Shown one piece after another: positions 51,095-59,233 of a DNA stretch of 64,000 bases (positions are counted from its first letter, which is position 1; each line of letters starts with the position of its first letter). Source of the DNA: Anaerolineae bacterium (GTDB lineage: Bacteria; Chloroflexota; Anaerolineae; Aggregatilineales; Phototrophicaceae); the NCBI GenBank assembly GCA_022822545.1, contig JAJEBE010000039.1, positions 23,084 to 87,083 on the forward strand, given 5' to 3'. Made by a program: the position numbers and the translations under genes. The notes beneath the pieces are model-generated. The model was given only the letters and a program-made list of their open reading frames with translations. It was not told where the DNA came from and ran no database searches.

Positions 51095-52069
51095 CTATTT
51101 GCCGTTTTCGACATTCTCAAAAGGGAATCGCGGTTTTCCTCGCACGACACCGTTATCGAGGACTGCCGGCATATCCTCACCCGGCTTGACTGGGATACCT
51201 ATATCAAAATGGTTGCGCATCAGATATTTCTTCCGTATACAACATTTCTTGAACTTTCTTGTTGAACCGCAGGGACAATAATCATTGCGCCCGACATGAG
51301 AAAAGTCTGAAACGAGTCTTTTTCTCCTACGGACTTTAAGATCCCATTGGGAAAAAGGGTGCTGGAGATTGTCTACAGCGTACTGAATGTAAGCATAGTT
51401 GTAATGATCTATTGTTTTGCCGGTATTCTTATCAACAATGAAAGGCACTGTATACTTTTGCGCAGGGCGCTCCACCAACGACACTTCTAGAAGGTCTGCC
51501 TTTGTAATCACCTTTGAGCACATTTCACCTGAATAGATTTCACCCGCACGATGGCCGCATGGATTGCGCAGTGATATAGGCCGCTCGCAAATGGAGCATT
51601 TCATTTCATGAATGACCGCTCCTATACTATTGAAGAGCTTATAGGGAAACAGACGTTGAAACTGTTCTGTATTCTTCCGTATCTGGAGCAGTTTGTAGGA
51701 ATCTTTGCCATCAACATCAAGTTCAAAATGCTGTTCTAGTGCATCCAAAGTGTTTTCAATGTGTTCTAGAGCGCACCAAGCCCCATAATAGTATCCCTCT
51801 TTCATGTCATAGAACGAATGAATGTATTTATTTTGACACCTGTGTACGGCCTGATAGCACCATAATGTTTTCGCAAGCGCTTGCTCATCATTTTCTACCG
51901 CTTGTCGCTTCAACTCGACTGTAAGTCGAGTAATTTCTGAATCGCGGCTATTTCCCGGCTTGCGGGAAGTTATGTTGGCTAAATGTTGCTCAATGTGCTC
52001 TATGCTCTCTTTGGTTTGTACCAAGTCAGTTTCCCTTACGCCCTGACAAGTGCAGAATTCGTTCTCCAT
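51095..52069 (-). CDS. SEC-C motif zinc protein of unknown function
   Basis: 324 residues. N-terminal helical part (about 1-150), a zinc-ribbon-like CSICERP..NPCGH block (about 155-168), and a SEC-C motif GRNDYCPCGSTRKFKKCC (about 265-282) that binds one zinc, as in SecA C-termini. Standalone SEC-C proteins act in diverse contexts. Its start lies 44 nt inside the end of the upstream gene, so the pair is translationally coupled. A+T content is much higher than in the chromosomal genes around it, consistent with transfer. Confidence 0.72.
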   Translation of the reverse strand: MENEFCTCQGVRETDLVQTKESIEHIEQHLANITSRKPGNSRDSEITRLTVELKRQAVENDEQALAKTLWCYQAVHRCQNKYIHSFYDMKEGYYYGAWCALEHIENTLDALEQHFELDVDGKDSYKLLQIRKNTEQFQRLFPYKLFNSIGAVIHEMKCSICERPISLRNPCGHRAGEIYSGEMCSKVITKADLLEVSLVERPAQKYTVPFIVDKNTGKTIDHYNYAYIQYAVDNLQHPFSQWDLKVRRRKRLVSDFSHVGRNDYCPCGSTRKFKKCCIRKKYLMRNHFDIGIPVKPGEDMPAVLDNGVVRGKPRFPFENVENGK

Positions 52070-52619
52070 AATCCATGTCTTCGGTCTCGCTAAGCAGTTT
52101 GAGATCTTGTTCGGACTCTACTAACCGAAGAGTAGAACCGACGTATTCATCATATTCAGAAGCAAGACCTTCGAATTCAACCGTGACCGACTTGTCGGTT
52201 TCCGGGCTCGCGATGACAACTTTCGATTTTATTCTGGTCTCAGTTACGCGCGACCCTAATTTTTTATCAAGGAAGCGAATAATATAGTGGGCGATGACCG
52301 AGGCTAGGGCGGGGAGAACAATCACAGTCGCGAACGAGATATCATCATGTAGCAGCGCAAGCGACCGGTATTCGTGGTCTTCTATACATATATCGGCCCG
52401 GATCTCGTCAGAATCCTGATTAGCAAGAAAATGAAAAAAATCTTCCGTACCTGCGGGAAACAAAGGTCCGGCATACCCGCAGTATTCAAGCTCCGGGATC
52501 AGCAATACATTCGCTTCCACCAACTGGCTTCGCAGATCGTCCGCAACAAAGGGCTGATTCAGCCAAGTCTCAAACGTAATGTTGCTCCGGTTGAGCTTCA
52601 GACTACTCTTGAATTCCAA
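52026..52619 (-). CDS. Hypothetical protein with one membrane segment, paired with the SEC-C protein
   Basis: 197 residues. Acidic soluble N-terminal part with LLIPELEYCGYAGPLFPAGT, a hydrophobic segment at about 98-117 (FATVIVLPALASVIAHYIIR), and an acidic C-terminal domain (KVVIASPETDKSVTVEFEG). No catalytic motif recognised. It overlaps the SEC-C gene by 44 nt and is divergent from the methyltransferase-HNH gene. A defence-type pair is possible but not shown. Confidence 0.6.
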   Translation of the reverse strand: MEFKSSLKLNRSNITFETWLNQPFVADDLRSQLVEANVLLIPELEYCGYAGPLFPAGTEDFFHFLANQDSDEIRADICIEDHEYRSLALLHDDISFATVIVLPALASVIAHYIIRFLDKKLGSRVTETRIKSKVVIASPETDKSVTVEFEGLASEYDEYVGSTLRLVESEQDLKLLSETEDMDYGERILHLSGRKGN

Positions 52620-52759
52620 GTCACTATCCCTTGTAGAAGCTTCTGATCGATTCTGATCTGCTAAATTGCGGGAAACGTTTCATACCAGATTTTACTACAT
52701 GACGCACAAAACAAGTATACTGGCATCTTAATAGCGATAGCTGAAAGACGTGACTTAGC

Positions 52760-54217
52760 ATGACAGAGCCGAACTTCAAGAATCGAACGCTATATCATGG
52801 CGACAATCTCAAATTCCTGCGCGGAATGAATAGCGAGACCGTCGACCTCATCGCTACCGACCCGCCCTTCAACAAGAACCGCGATTTTCACGCCACGCCG
52901 GATAGTTTGGCGGCCGGCGCCAAGTTTCAAGATCGCTGGTCGTGGGAGCGGGATGTCCACCAAGATTGGGTTGACCAGATCACCGATGATTATCCCCGCT
53001 TGATGGAAGCGATTGAGAGCGCCAGGTTCGCCCATAGCGATGGCATGGGGGCGTTCATGTGCTTTATGGCGGTGCGGCTGCTGGAAATGTGGCGCGTTCT
53101 GAAACCGACGGGCAGCCTGTACCTGCACTGCGATCCGACGGCGAGCCATTATCTCAAGGCGGTCATGGACGCGATATTCGGCTGGAAGAATTTCAGCAAT
53201 GAGATCACGTGGCAACGCAGCAACAGTCACAACACGGCCAAACGATACGGAAACGTCTCGGATACCATCCTCTACTATACGCGGTCAGGAAACTATGTTT
53301 GGAATCGACAGTACCAGCCATATAGCGAAGCGCAACTGAGCAGGTTTCGGCATAAGGACCAAAACGGCAAACGCTACAAGCTGGAAAATCTCACTGCGTC
53401 ACGGGCAAATTCCAGTTCAGGCAAGTTTGAATGGCGCGGGACTATGCCGCCGCCGTCACGCGGATGGGGTTACACGCTTGAGCAGTTAGAAGAATGGTGG
53501 AGAGAGGGGCGGATTCAGACGAAGCGAGACGGGACGCCGCGCATGGATGGGCTGAAAATGTACCTGGATGACGCGCCTGGAAAGCTTGCCATGAACATCT
53601 GGACAGATATACCACGAATAGCCAATACGTCGTCTGAGCGTACTGGCTACCCGACGCAGAAGCCACTGGCCTTGTATGAGCGCATGATTCGCGCCAGCAG
53701 CAACGAAGGCGACATGGTGCTTGACCCATTCTGCGGCTGCGCGACCACGCCGGTGGCCGCCGAGCGTTTGGGTCGTCAATGGGTAGGCATCGACATTTGG
53801 GACAAGGCGCATGAGGTGGTCGTCGATCGGCTCAAGAACGAAGTCGGCTTGTTCGGCGAAGTGCATTACAAAACCGAGCCGCCGACGCGGACGGACGACG
53901 CCCAACCGGCCGCGCCCTTCCTGCGCGTCAAGCAAGTGCATGAGCCGCCGGGACCGAAGATGAGCCGCGCCGCGATGTACGAGCATCTGCTGGAGCAGCA
54001 CGGGCCGCGCTGCCAGGGCTGCTATCGGGACTTTGACGACCCGCGCTACTTGCAGTTGGATCACAACGTCCCGCGCTCGGACGGCGGGCTGAATCATATC
54101 TCGAATCGGGTGCTGCTATGCGGTCCTTGCAATCGGCTGAAAAGCAACATCTACACGCTGAGCGGGTTGCGCAGGCAGAATAAGAAGCTGGGCTATATGA
54201 GTAAGGATTTGTTGTGA
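52760..54217 (+). CDS. DNA methyltransferase fused to an HNH nuclease domain
   Basis: 485 residues. Beta-class N4/N6 amino-methyltransferase: motif IV IATDPPFNKN (about 32-41), a target-recognition-like middle, and motif I VLDPFCGCATTPVAAERLG followed by QWVGIDI (about 313-338), the permuted IV-then-I order. The last 85 residues are an HNH nuclease: CQGC..., LDHNVPRSDGGLNHISN, LLCGPC with the His-Asn-His-like core and zinc Cys pairs. One chain may both modify and cut DNA. There is no clear separate restriction gene. The G+C of this gene is normal while both neighbours are A+T-rich. Confidence 0.88.
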   Translation: MTEPNFKNRTLYHGDNLKFLRGMNSETVDLIATDPPFNKNRDFHATPDSLAAGAKFQDRWSWERDVHQDWVDQITDDYPRLMEAIESARFAHSDGMGAFMCFMAVRLLEMWRVLKPTGSLYLHCDPTASHYLKAVMDAIFGWKNFSNEITWQRSNSHNTAKRYGNVSDTILYYTRSGNYVWNRQYQPYSEAQLSRFRHKDQNGKRYKLENLTASRANSSSGKFEWRGTMPPPSRGWGYTLEQLEEWWREGRIQTKRDGTPRMDGLKMYLDDAPGKLAMNIWTDIPRIANTSSERTGYPTQKPLALYERMIRASSNEGDMVLDPFCGCATTPVAAERLGRQWVGIDIWDKAHEVVVDRLKNEVGLFGEVHYKTEPPTRTDDAQPAAPFLRVKQVHEPPGPKMSRAAMYEHLLEQHGPRCQGCYRDFDDPRYLQLDHNVPRSDGGLNHISNRVLLCGPCNRLKSNIYTLSGLRRQNKKLGYMSKDLL

Positions 54218-54297
54218 ACAGAACAGATTCGAAATCCAAGCGCTCAAGTGTCAGGGTTGCATCGGGAGTTAGGTGAAATCGGGAGTGATAGAGGAAA

Positions 54298-54885
54298 ATG
54301 AAAAATAAACTCAACAAAGCAGATATAGTTGAACTTACGGATATTCACAATGTTGTCAAAGATATCAAAGGCGGAATAAACGTATGTATGGATCAGAAAC
54401 ATGGTGGTTCACTGTTGAAACTGATCTTTAGTGGAATTGACACCATGGCTTATCTGACAATACCAGATGGGCTTTCTCCTAGAAGAGTGGCAAAAGAGCA
54501 GAAAAAACACTTCAAGCTATGGGTTGACAAGTACTTAAGATTTTTACATCCAGTCTGCAAAAGCGAATATATTTGGGAAGCTAGAAACGGTCTGTTACAT
54601 ACGCACGGCACACAATCCGTCGGAGTAAAAGAAGGTAAGGCACCTAGGATATATTACTACGCAAAGAATTATCCACCAATGAAGCAGGCATTGTCTGACG
54701 GGGAACACGTTATTTTCTTGTCAATTCCGACTCTAATCCGAGAGTTCTTTAAGGGAATGGATCAATTCATAATTGACGTGTATTCAGACGACAAAAGAAG
54801 GACTGTTGCTGAAAAGAGATGTGAAACTATGCTTCAGGTGTTCGACAATTTCGACAAGTTTGTGAGGGATGGAACAATCATTTGA
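54298..54885 (+). CDS. Possible HEPN-like protein next to the methyltransferase-HNH gene
   Basis: 195 residues; GAGG 6 nt before ATG. Mostly helical, very A+T-rich, unlike its surroundings. EARNGLLHTHG (about residues 96-106) gives an R-x4-H motif as used by HEPN-type ribonucleases, preceded by a helix with SGIDTMAYL and a long C-terminal helical part with RTVAEKRCETML. It lies 80 nt after the methyltransferase-HNH gene. HEPN membership is a guess from one motif and the helical layout; no family is firmly recognised. Confidence 0.5.
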   Translation: MKNKLNKADIVELTDIHNVVKDIKGGINVCMDQKHGGSLLKLIFSGIDTMAYLTIPDGLSPRRVAKEQKKHFKLWVDKYLRFLHPVCKSEYIWEARNGLLHTHGTQSVGVKEGKAPRIYYYAKNYPPMKQALSDGEHVIFLSIPTLIREFFKGMDQFIIDVYSDDKRRTVAEKRCETMLQVFDNFDKFVRDGTII

Positions 54886-54900
54886 TTTCTATTATTTCTT

Positions 54901-55131
54901 TCAACCCGGCAAATTATTCAAGACCTGCACGACAATCCCGACGACGATGCCGGTGATGGCGATGGCGGCGGGGATGGCGATGCTGATAATCCACTTGATG
55001 GTACTCATCTCAGCGCGAAGAGACTCAATCTTCGAGTCGAGGACACCGATATCCGCCTTCGTCGCCAAGTGCGCGATTTGTCCTTCGAGATTTGCGATGC
55101 GTTCGCCTTCAGTTCTAATTTGAGTTGACAT
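54901..55131 (-). CDS. Small coiled-coil tail-anchored membrane protein
   Basis: 76 residues. About 45 residues of heptad-patterned helix (IANLEGQIAHLATKADIGVL) and one C-terminal membrane helix (IISIAIPAAIAITGIVVGIVV). Similar small coiled-coil plus TM proteins occur in many genomes with unknown function. It converges with the HEPN-like gene with 15 nt between stops. Confidence 0.7.
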   Translation of the reverse strand: MSTQIRTEGERIANLEGQIAHLATKADIGVLDSKIESLRAEMSTIKWIISIAIPAAIAITGIVVGIVVQVLNNLPG

Positions 55132-55284
55132 CTGCGGTGCCTGTTGTGATTGTCATCTTTAGCGCTTTGTCATTATTATACATGCTGGAAAGTTCGTCAT
55201 CAATTGAGGGCTTTGGCGCCCCATGACCTGCCAACCCGTCTACGGCGTCATCACGCCGACAGCCACGCCATTGGCCAGATCGTC

Positions 55285-56313
55285 TCAACCCCCAAGCTCA
55301 ATCACATCGAGGGCGAAGGGCAGTTGCGGACGGGTGCCGAAGCCGAGGCTGAACTGGTTCCAGTTGGTCACGATGAGGCGGTGGCCTGCTGCGTCATAGA
55401 CCAGGTCGCTGGCGCCGCGGAAGTCTTTCGCCAGCATGACGAGCGCGCCGTCTTCGAGGCGAGCGACGCGATTCGCCGAGAGCAAGGCGACGTAAACCGC
55501 GCCATCGGGGGCGATGTCGATGCCGTCGAAACCGTAGCCAAGATCTTGTCCGCCGCCGTCGTAAAGCCGCTGAATATCGCTTGGCGGGTCCTCGGCCAGG
55601 TCGATGCGGAAGATCGCTTCGGCGGCCGCGTCGGCAACCAGGAGGTCGTGCTTCGCGGCATCGTAGGCGAGGCCGGTCGCTTCGCAGCCAGCGCGGCAAG
55701 GCATAACCCACCAATAGGGCTGGCCTTCGCGCCCGAGCGGCGCGCCATCGGCGCTATAGCGCAGCAGATGACCCAGGCGATCGCTGATGAAGATTTTGCC
55801 TGTCTTGTCCACCGCGATGTCATCGGGCAGGAAGCCGAGATATTCGAAGTGGGGAATTTGGAACAGCGAGTCCAGCTCGCCGGCGGCGTAGCGCCAGAGG
55901 ACCGCGCCTTTGGCTTCCAGCGCGGCGATGCGGTCGAGGATATAAAGCGCGCCGTCCGGAGCGACATCCAGGCCGGTGATTGAGCCGATGAGATCGCGGG
56001 CGCCGGCGATTTCGCGGACATCGCCTTCGGGGCTGACGGACCAGAGGGCGCCGGTCTGGTAGCTGCCGGTGTAGACTGTGCCGTCGGCGCTGATGGCGAG
56101 GGCGGCGGGGTAGGCGTCCTCAGCGGGCAGAATGGCGAATTCGCGGACGGTGAGGCCGTCGGCGAGGGGAACGGCCTGGCTGCGCGGGGCTGAGCCGATG
56201 ACCCACCAGGTGACGGCGATGACGACCGCAGCGCCGATGATGAGAGTGAGGACGAGGGCGAGCAGCGCTTTGAGGCGGGTTGAGCGGTCGGGTTTGGGGT
56301 TGGAGTCGGTCAT
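55285..56313 (-). CDS. Membrane-anchored SMP-30/NHL-like beta-propeller protein
   Basis: 342 residues. One N-terminal membrane helix (about 15-40, LLALVLTLIIGAAVVIAVTWW), then six-bladed propeller repeats such as YPAALAISADGTVYTGSYQTG, GLDVAPDGALYILDRIA, DDIAVDKTGKIFISDRLG and GIDIAPDGAVYVALL. The domain faces the extracytoplasmic side. Gluconolactonase-type metal residues cannot be confirmed. Function unknown. Confidence 0.78.
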   Translation of the reverse strand: MTDSNPKPDRSTRLKALLALVLTLIIGAAVVIAVTWWVIGSAPRSQAVPLADGLTVREFAILPAEDAYPAALAISADGTVYTGSYQTGALWSVSPEGDVREIAGARDLIGSITGLDVAPDGALYILDRIAALEAKGAVLWRYAAGELDSLFQIPHFEYLGFLPDDIAVDKTGKIFISDRLGHLLRYSADGAPLGREGQPYWWVMPCRAGCEATGLAYDAAKHDLLVADAAAEAIFRIDLAEDPPSDIQRLYDGGGQDLGYGFDGIDIAPDGAVYVALLSANRVARLEDGALVMLAKDFRGASDLVYDAAGHRLIVTNWNQFSLGFGTRPQLPFALDVIELGG

Positions 56314-56342
56314 GGGCTGGAGTGTAGCATGGGAATGAAATT

Positions 56343-56362
56343 CACCACAGAGGGCGCAGAGA
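56343..56362. repeat. ACCACAGAG/GCAGAG dispersed motif
   Basis: ACCACAGAGGGCGCAGAGAA in the 126-bp gap between the beta-propeller and GH3 genes. Same word structure as 58126. Confidence 0.6.
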
Positions 56363-56403
56363 AAGCGGGTGGCAGGGCGGGCCGGTCGGTGCTGTGATGT
56401 GTA

Positions 56404-56436
56404 TTTTCGGGCGACATGGTAGGTCGCCCCTACGAG
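56404..56436 (-). repeat. GTAGGGGCGAC-family intergenic repeat, short hairpin copy
   Basis: TTTTCGGGCGACATGGTAGG then TCGCCCCTACGAG. Its reverse complement begins GTAGGGGCGACC and ends GTCGCCCGAAAA, the same start and inner stop as the 33165 copy. Adjacent to the GH3 stop. Confidence 0.75.
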
Positions 56437-56439
56437 AGG

Positions 56440-58089
56440 TTAAGCCTGGATTTCTGTGCCGGGGACGCTGACGGGGGTTTTGCCGGCGGCTTTGCGCTTG
56501 CCGAGCAGCACTTCAGCAGCCGCCATCGCCGCGCAGGGGCGGAAGCTGAAAGCGCAGACGAAGCTGCCGACATCGGGGTATTCCGCCAGTTGATATGGTT
56601 CGCGCAGGGCGAGCACGATCAGGCGCTGGCCGGCGGCGTCATGCAGGGCGCGTATGATTTCCGCTTGGCGCGCGCCATCGAAGTCCATGCCGGGCAAGGT
56701 ATAGTTCTCGGTCACGGCGATGATTATTCCGGCGGGCAGATTGTCGGCATCGAAGTCTTCGGCGGCTATGACCGTCACTTGCTCGCAATCGGCGCGCATG
56801 GCGGCGGCGAAGACATCGAAGGCGGGCGTCGCCTGGTTTGGCCCAATGCCGCGCGTGCGCGTGAGCGCATCATAGGCGCCCCGCTCGGTGCTGTTGATGA
56901 TGGTCAGGGGCGCGGCGGGGTTGATGGGCAGAAGGGCGTTTTGGTCGCGAATGACGCTGACGGCGCCCCGGGCGACATTCAGCTCGACCGCGCGATGCTC
57001 GGCGCCCCCGACCTGCGCCACAGCCTCGGGCCGGGGGTCCGTGGTCCAGCCGGCTTCGGTCTTTAGGCGCAGGATGCGCGTCACGGCGTCATCGACGCGT
57101 TCGCGGCTGATCACGCCATCCTCGACCGCCCGAATCACAGCGCGGATGAGGGCGCGCTGGTTTTCCAGGTATTGTCCGGCATCGTGGTCGTAATGCTCTT
57201 CGGCGAGCATCATCAGGTCGACGCCGGCTTTGAAGCCCTGGATGGCGGCATCGGCGGGATCGTAATTCCGTTTCATCGAGTGCATATTCATGCTGTCGGA
57301 GACGATCAGCCCGTCAAAGCCGAGTTCGCCGCGCAACAGGTCGCCGAGGATGACAGGCGAGAGGGTGGCGGGGCGGGCGGGATCGAGGGCGCTGAAGATG
57401 ATATGCGAGGTCATGACGATCTTGGCGCCGGCGTCGATGCCAACGGCGAAGGGATGCAGGTCGATCTTGTTGAGGTCTTCGCGGCTGCGCGTGACCGTGG
57501 GCAGGCCGCGGTGGCTATCGAGGCGGGTATCGCCATGGCCGGGGAAGTGCTTGAGCGCGCCGATGCTGCCGTTTTCTTGCAGTCCGCGCACGGCGGCGGC
57601 GGTCATGGCGGCGACCAGTTCAGGTTTTTCGCCGAAGGAGCGCATGCCGATGATGGAGTTCTGCGGGTTGGAATTGCAATCGGCGGCCGGACCGAGCACG
57701 ACATTCAAGCCGACGGCGCTCGTTTCGCGGGCGATGACTGAGTACATCTCGTAGGCGAGCGTCGGATCGGCCGTAGCACCGATGGCCATATTGCCCGGCC
57801 CCATGGCGCTTTCGGCGGTCATGACCGACCAGGTGCCTTCCTGATCAGCGCCGAGCAGGAGCGGGATGCCGAGGCGGGTGCCGTGGGCGAAGGATTGCAG
57901 CTGATTGCAGAGGCGGAGGGCCGCGGCGGCATTGGGGACGTTTTCGTCGCTGATGTAGGCGCCGCCAACGAGGTGCTCGGCCATGAGGATGCGGGCTTCG
58001 TCGAGTTGGTCGCCGGCGAAGGCGAGCATGAACATCTGGCCGACTTTTTCTTCGGTGGACATGTTGGCGATTGTGGATTGGATGGTCAT
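56440..58089 (-). CDS. GH3-family beta-N-acetylhexosaminidase-like enzyme (NagZ type)
   Basis: 549 residues from ATG 58089 (GAGGG upstream). The GH3 N-terminal TIM barrel: LLGADQEGT, the NagZ signature KHFPGHGDTRLDSHRGLP with the His-Asp dyad (about residues 180-197), and the nucleophile Asp in GLIVSDSMNMHSM. A C-terminal alpha/beta domain of about 200 residues follows. There is no signal peptide, so it acts on imported GlcNAc-containing oligosaccharides or muropeptides. It directly follows the ABC transporter genes, probably in one transcript. Confidence 0.9.
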   Translation of the reverse strand: MTIQSTIANMSTEEKVGQMFMLAFAGDQLDEARILMAEHLVGGAYISDENVPNAAAALRLCNQLQSFAHGTRLGIPLLLGADQEGTWSVMTAESAMGPGNMAIGATADPTLAYEMYSVIARETSAVGLNVVLGPAADCNSNPQNSIIGMRSFGEKPELVAAMTAAAVRGLQENGSIGALKHFPGHGDTRLDSHRGLPTVTRSREDLNKIDLHPFAVGIDAGAKIVMTSHIIFSALDPARPATLSPVILGDLLRGELGFDGLIVSDSMNMHSMKRNYDPADAAIQGFKAGVDLMMLAEEHYDHDAGQYLENQRALIRAVIRAVEDGVISRERVDDAVTRILRLKTEAGWTTDPRPEAVAQVGGAEHRAVELNVARGAVSVIRDQNALLPINPAAPLTIINSTERGAYDALTRTRGIGPNQATPAFDVFAAAMRADCEQVTVIAAEDFDADNLPAGIIIAVTENYTLPGMDFDGARQAEIIRALHDAAGQRLIVLALREPYQLAEYPDVGSFVCAFSFRPCAAMAAAEVLLGKRKAAGKTPVSVPGTEIQA

Positions 58090-58125
58090 GGCGCTGGCCC
58101 TCGTGAGCGAATTTGACACACGATT

Positions 58126-58158
58126 TAACCACAGAGAGCGCAGAGGGCACAGAGAGAC
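58126..58158. repeat. ACCACAGAG/GCAGAG dispersed motif, fullest copy
   Basis: ACCACAGAGAGCGCAGAGGG then CACAGAGAGACTT, just upstream of the GH3 start. Three related copies occur at 16646, 28371 and 56343. Confidence 0.65.
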
Positions 58159-58178
58159 TTTACAGCCGGGGCATCGAG

Positions 58179-58204
58179 TGGGCGAGACAAGGCTCGCCTC
58201 TAGG
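58179..58204. repeat. Diverged hairpin of the GTAGGGGCGAC family
   Basis: GTGGGCGAGACAAGGCTCGC then CTCTAG: the arms GGGCGAG and CTCGCCT pair around ACAAGG. Resembles the 56404 copy with GAC changed to GAG. Confidence 0.5.
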
Positions 58205-58270
58205 GCTTCCGGAGTTGGGCGAACGCGGTCGCATCACACAATTGCGCTTGCATGGTCAGGGTCACGACGC

Positions 58271-59227
58271 CTAGCCGCCGTGGTAGTAGACGCGTTTGGC
58301 GGAGCTGCGGAAGATGAGGAAGGTGAGGATGAGTATCACGAGGAAGAGCAGCCAAGCCATGGCTGAGGCGTAGCCCATTTTGAAGTAGGCGAAGGCGTTG
58401 TTGAAGAGGTAGAGCGAATAGAAGAGGGTGGAATCGCCGGGGCCCCCTTCGGTGATGACGTAAGCTTCGGTGAAGTACTGGAAGGCGCCGATGAGTCCGA
58501 CAATGGTGTTGAAGAGGATGATGGGGCTGATCATGGGCACGGTGACGTGGCGGAATTTGCGCCAGAGGCTGGCGCCATCCAGGGAGGCGACATCGTAGAG
58601 TTCTTGCGGCACATCTTGCAGGGCGGCCAAATAGATCAGCATCATCCAGCCGGTGCCCCACATGCTCATCAAGATGAGAGCGGGCTTGGCCCAGGCGGGG
58701 TCGGAGAACCAGCTAATGATGGGCAAGCCGAGCTCCGCCATGATGCTGCTGACCGCGCCGTATTGCGGATGCAGCAGCCAGGTCCAGACGATGCTGGTGG
58801 CGACAAGGGGCAGGATACTGGGCAGATAGAAGATGGTGCGGAAGAGCGCCAAGCCGCGCACTTTCTGATTTAGCAGGATTGCCAATGCCAGCGCCAGGGT
58901 ATTGCCCAGGGGCACAGCGAAGACGACAAAATAGAGCGTATTCTTGAGCGCAGTGATGAAGAGAGGATCAAAGAAGAGCAGCTTTTCGTAGTTGAACAAG
59001 CCAATAAAGCGCGGCGAAGAGATCGGCGAATAGCGGGTCAGGCTGTAGTAGAAAGACGCGCCAATGGGATAGACGCTGAAGGCGATGAAGCCAATGACCC
59101 AGGGGGAGATGAAGAGCAAGCCGATGACGATTTTGCGCAGTTCGCGGCGGTTGCGCGGCGAAAGCCACTGCCTATTCCTATTGTGGCGGGCGGCATCGGT
59201 GAGCGCGCGGAGTGGCTTGGCTGTCAT
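58271..59227 (-). CDS. Sugar ABC transporter permease, MalF-like
   Basis: 318 residues from ATG 59227 (a GTG is one codon upstream). Six membrane helices; the EAA coupling loop is VASLDGASLWRKFRHVTVP. Pairs with the MalG-like permease encoded just upstream (7 nt apart). Together with the binding protein at 61556 it forms a CUT1-type importer for oligosaccharides; the ATPase is not in the window and is probably a shared MsmK-like subunit. Confidence 0.92.
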   Translation of the reverse strand: MTAKPLRALTDAARHNRNRQWLSPRNRRELRKIVIGLLFISPWVIGFIAFSVYPIGASFYYSLTRYSPISSPRFIGLFNYEKLLFFDPLFITALKNTLYFVVFAVPLGNTLALALAILLNQKVRGLALFRTIFYLPSILPLVATSIVWTWLLHPQYGAVSSIMAELGLPIISWFSDPAWAKPALILMSMWGTGWMMLIYLAALQDVPQELYDVASLDGASLWRKFRHVTVPMISPIILFNTIVGLIGAFQYFTEAYVITEGGPGDSTLFYSLYLFNNAFAYFKMGYASAMAWLLFLVILILTFLIFRSSAKRVYYHGG

Positions 59228-59233
59228 CACGCT

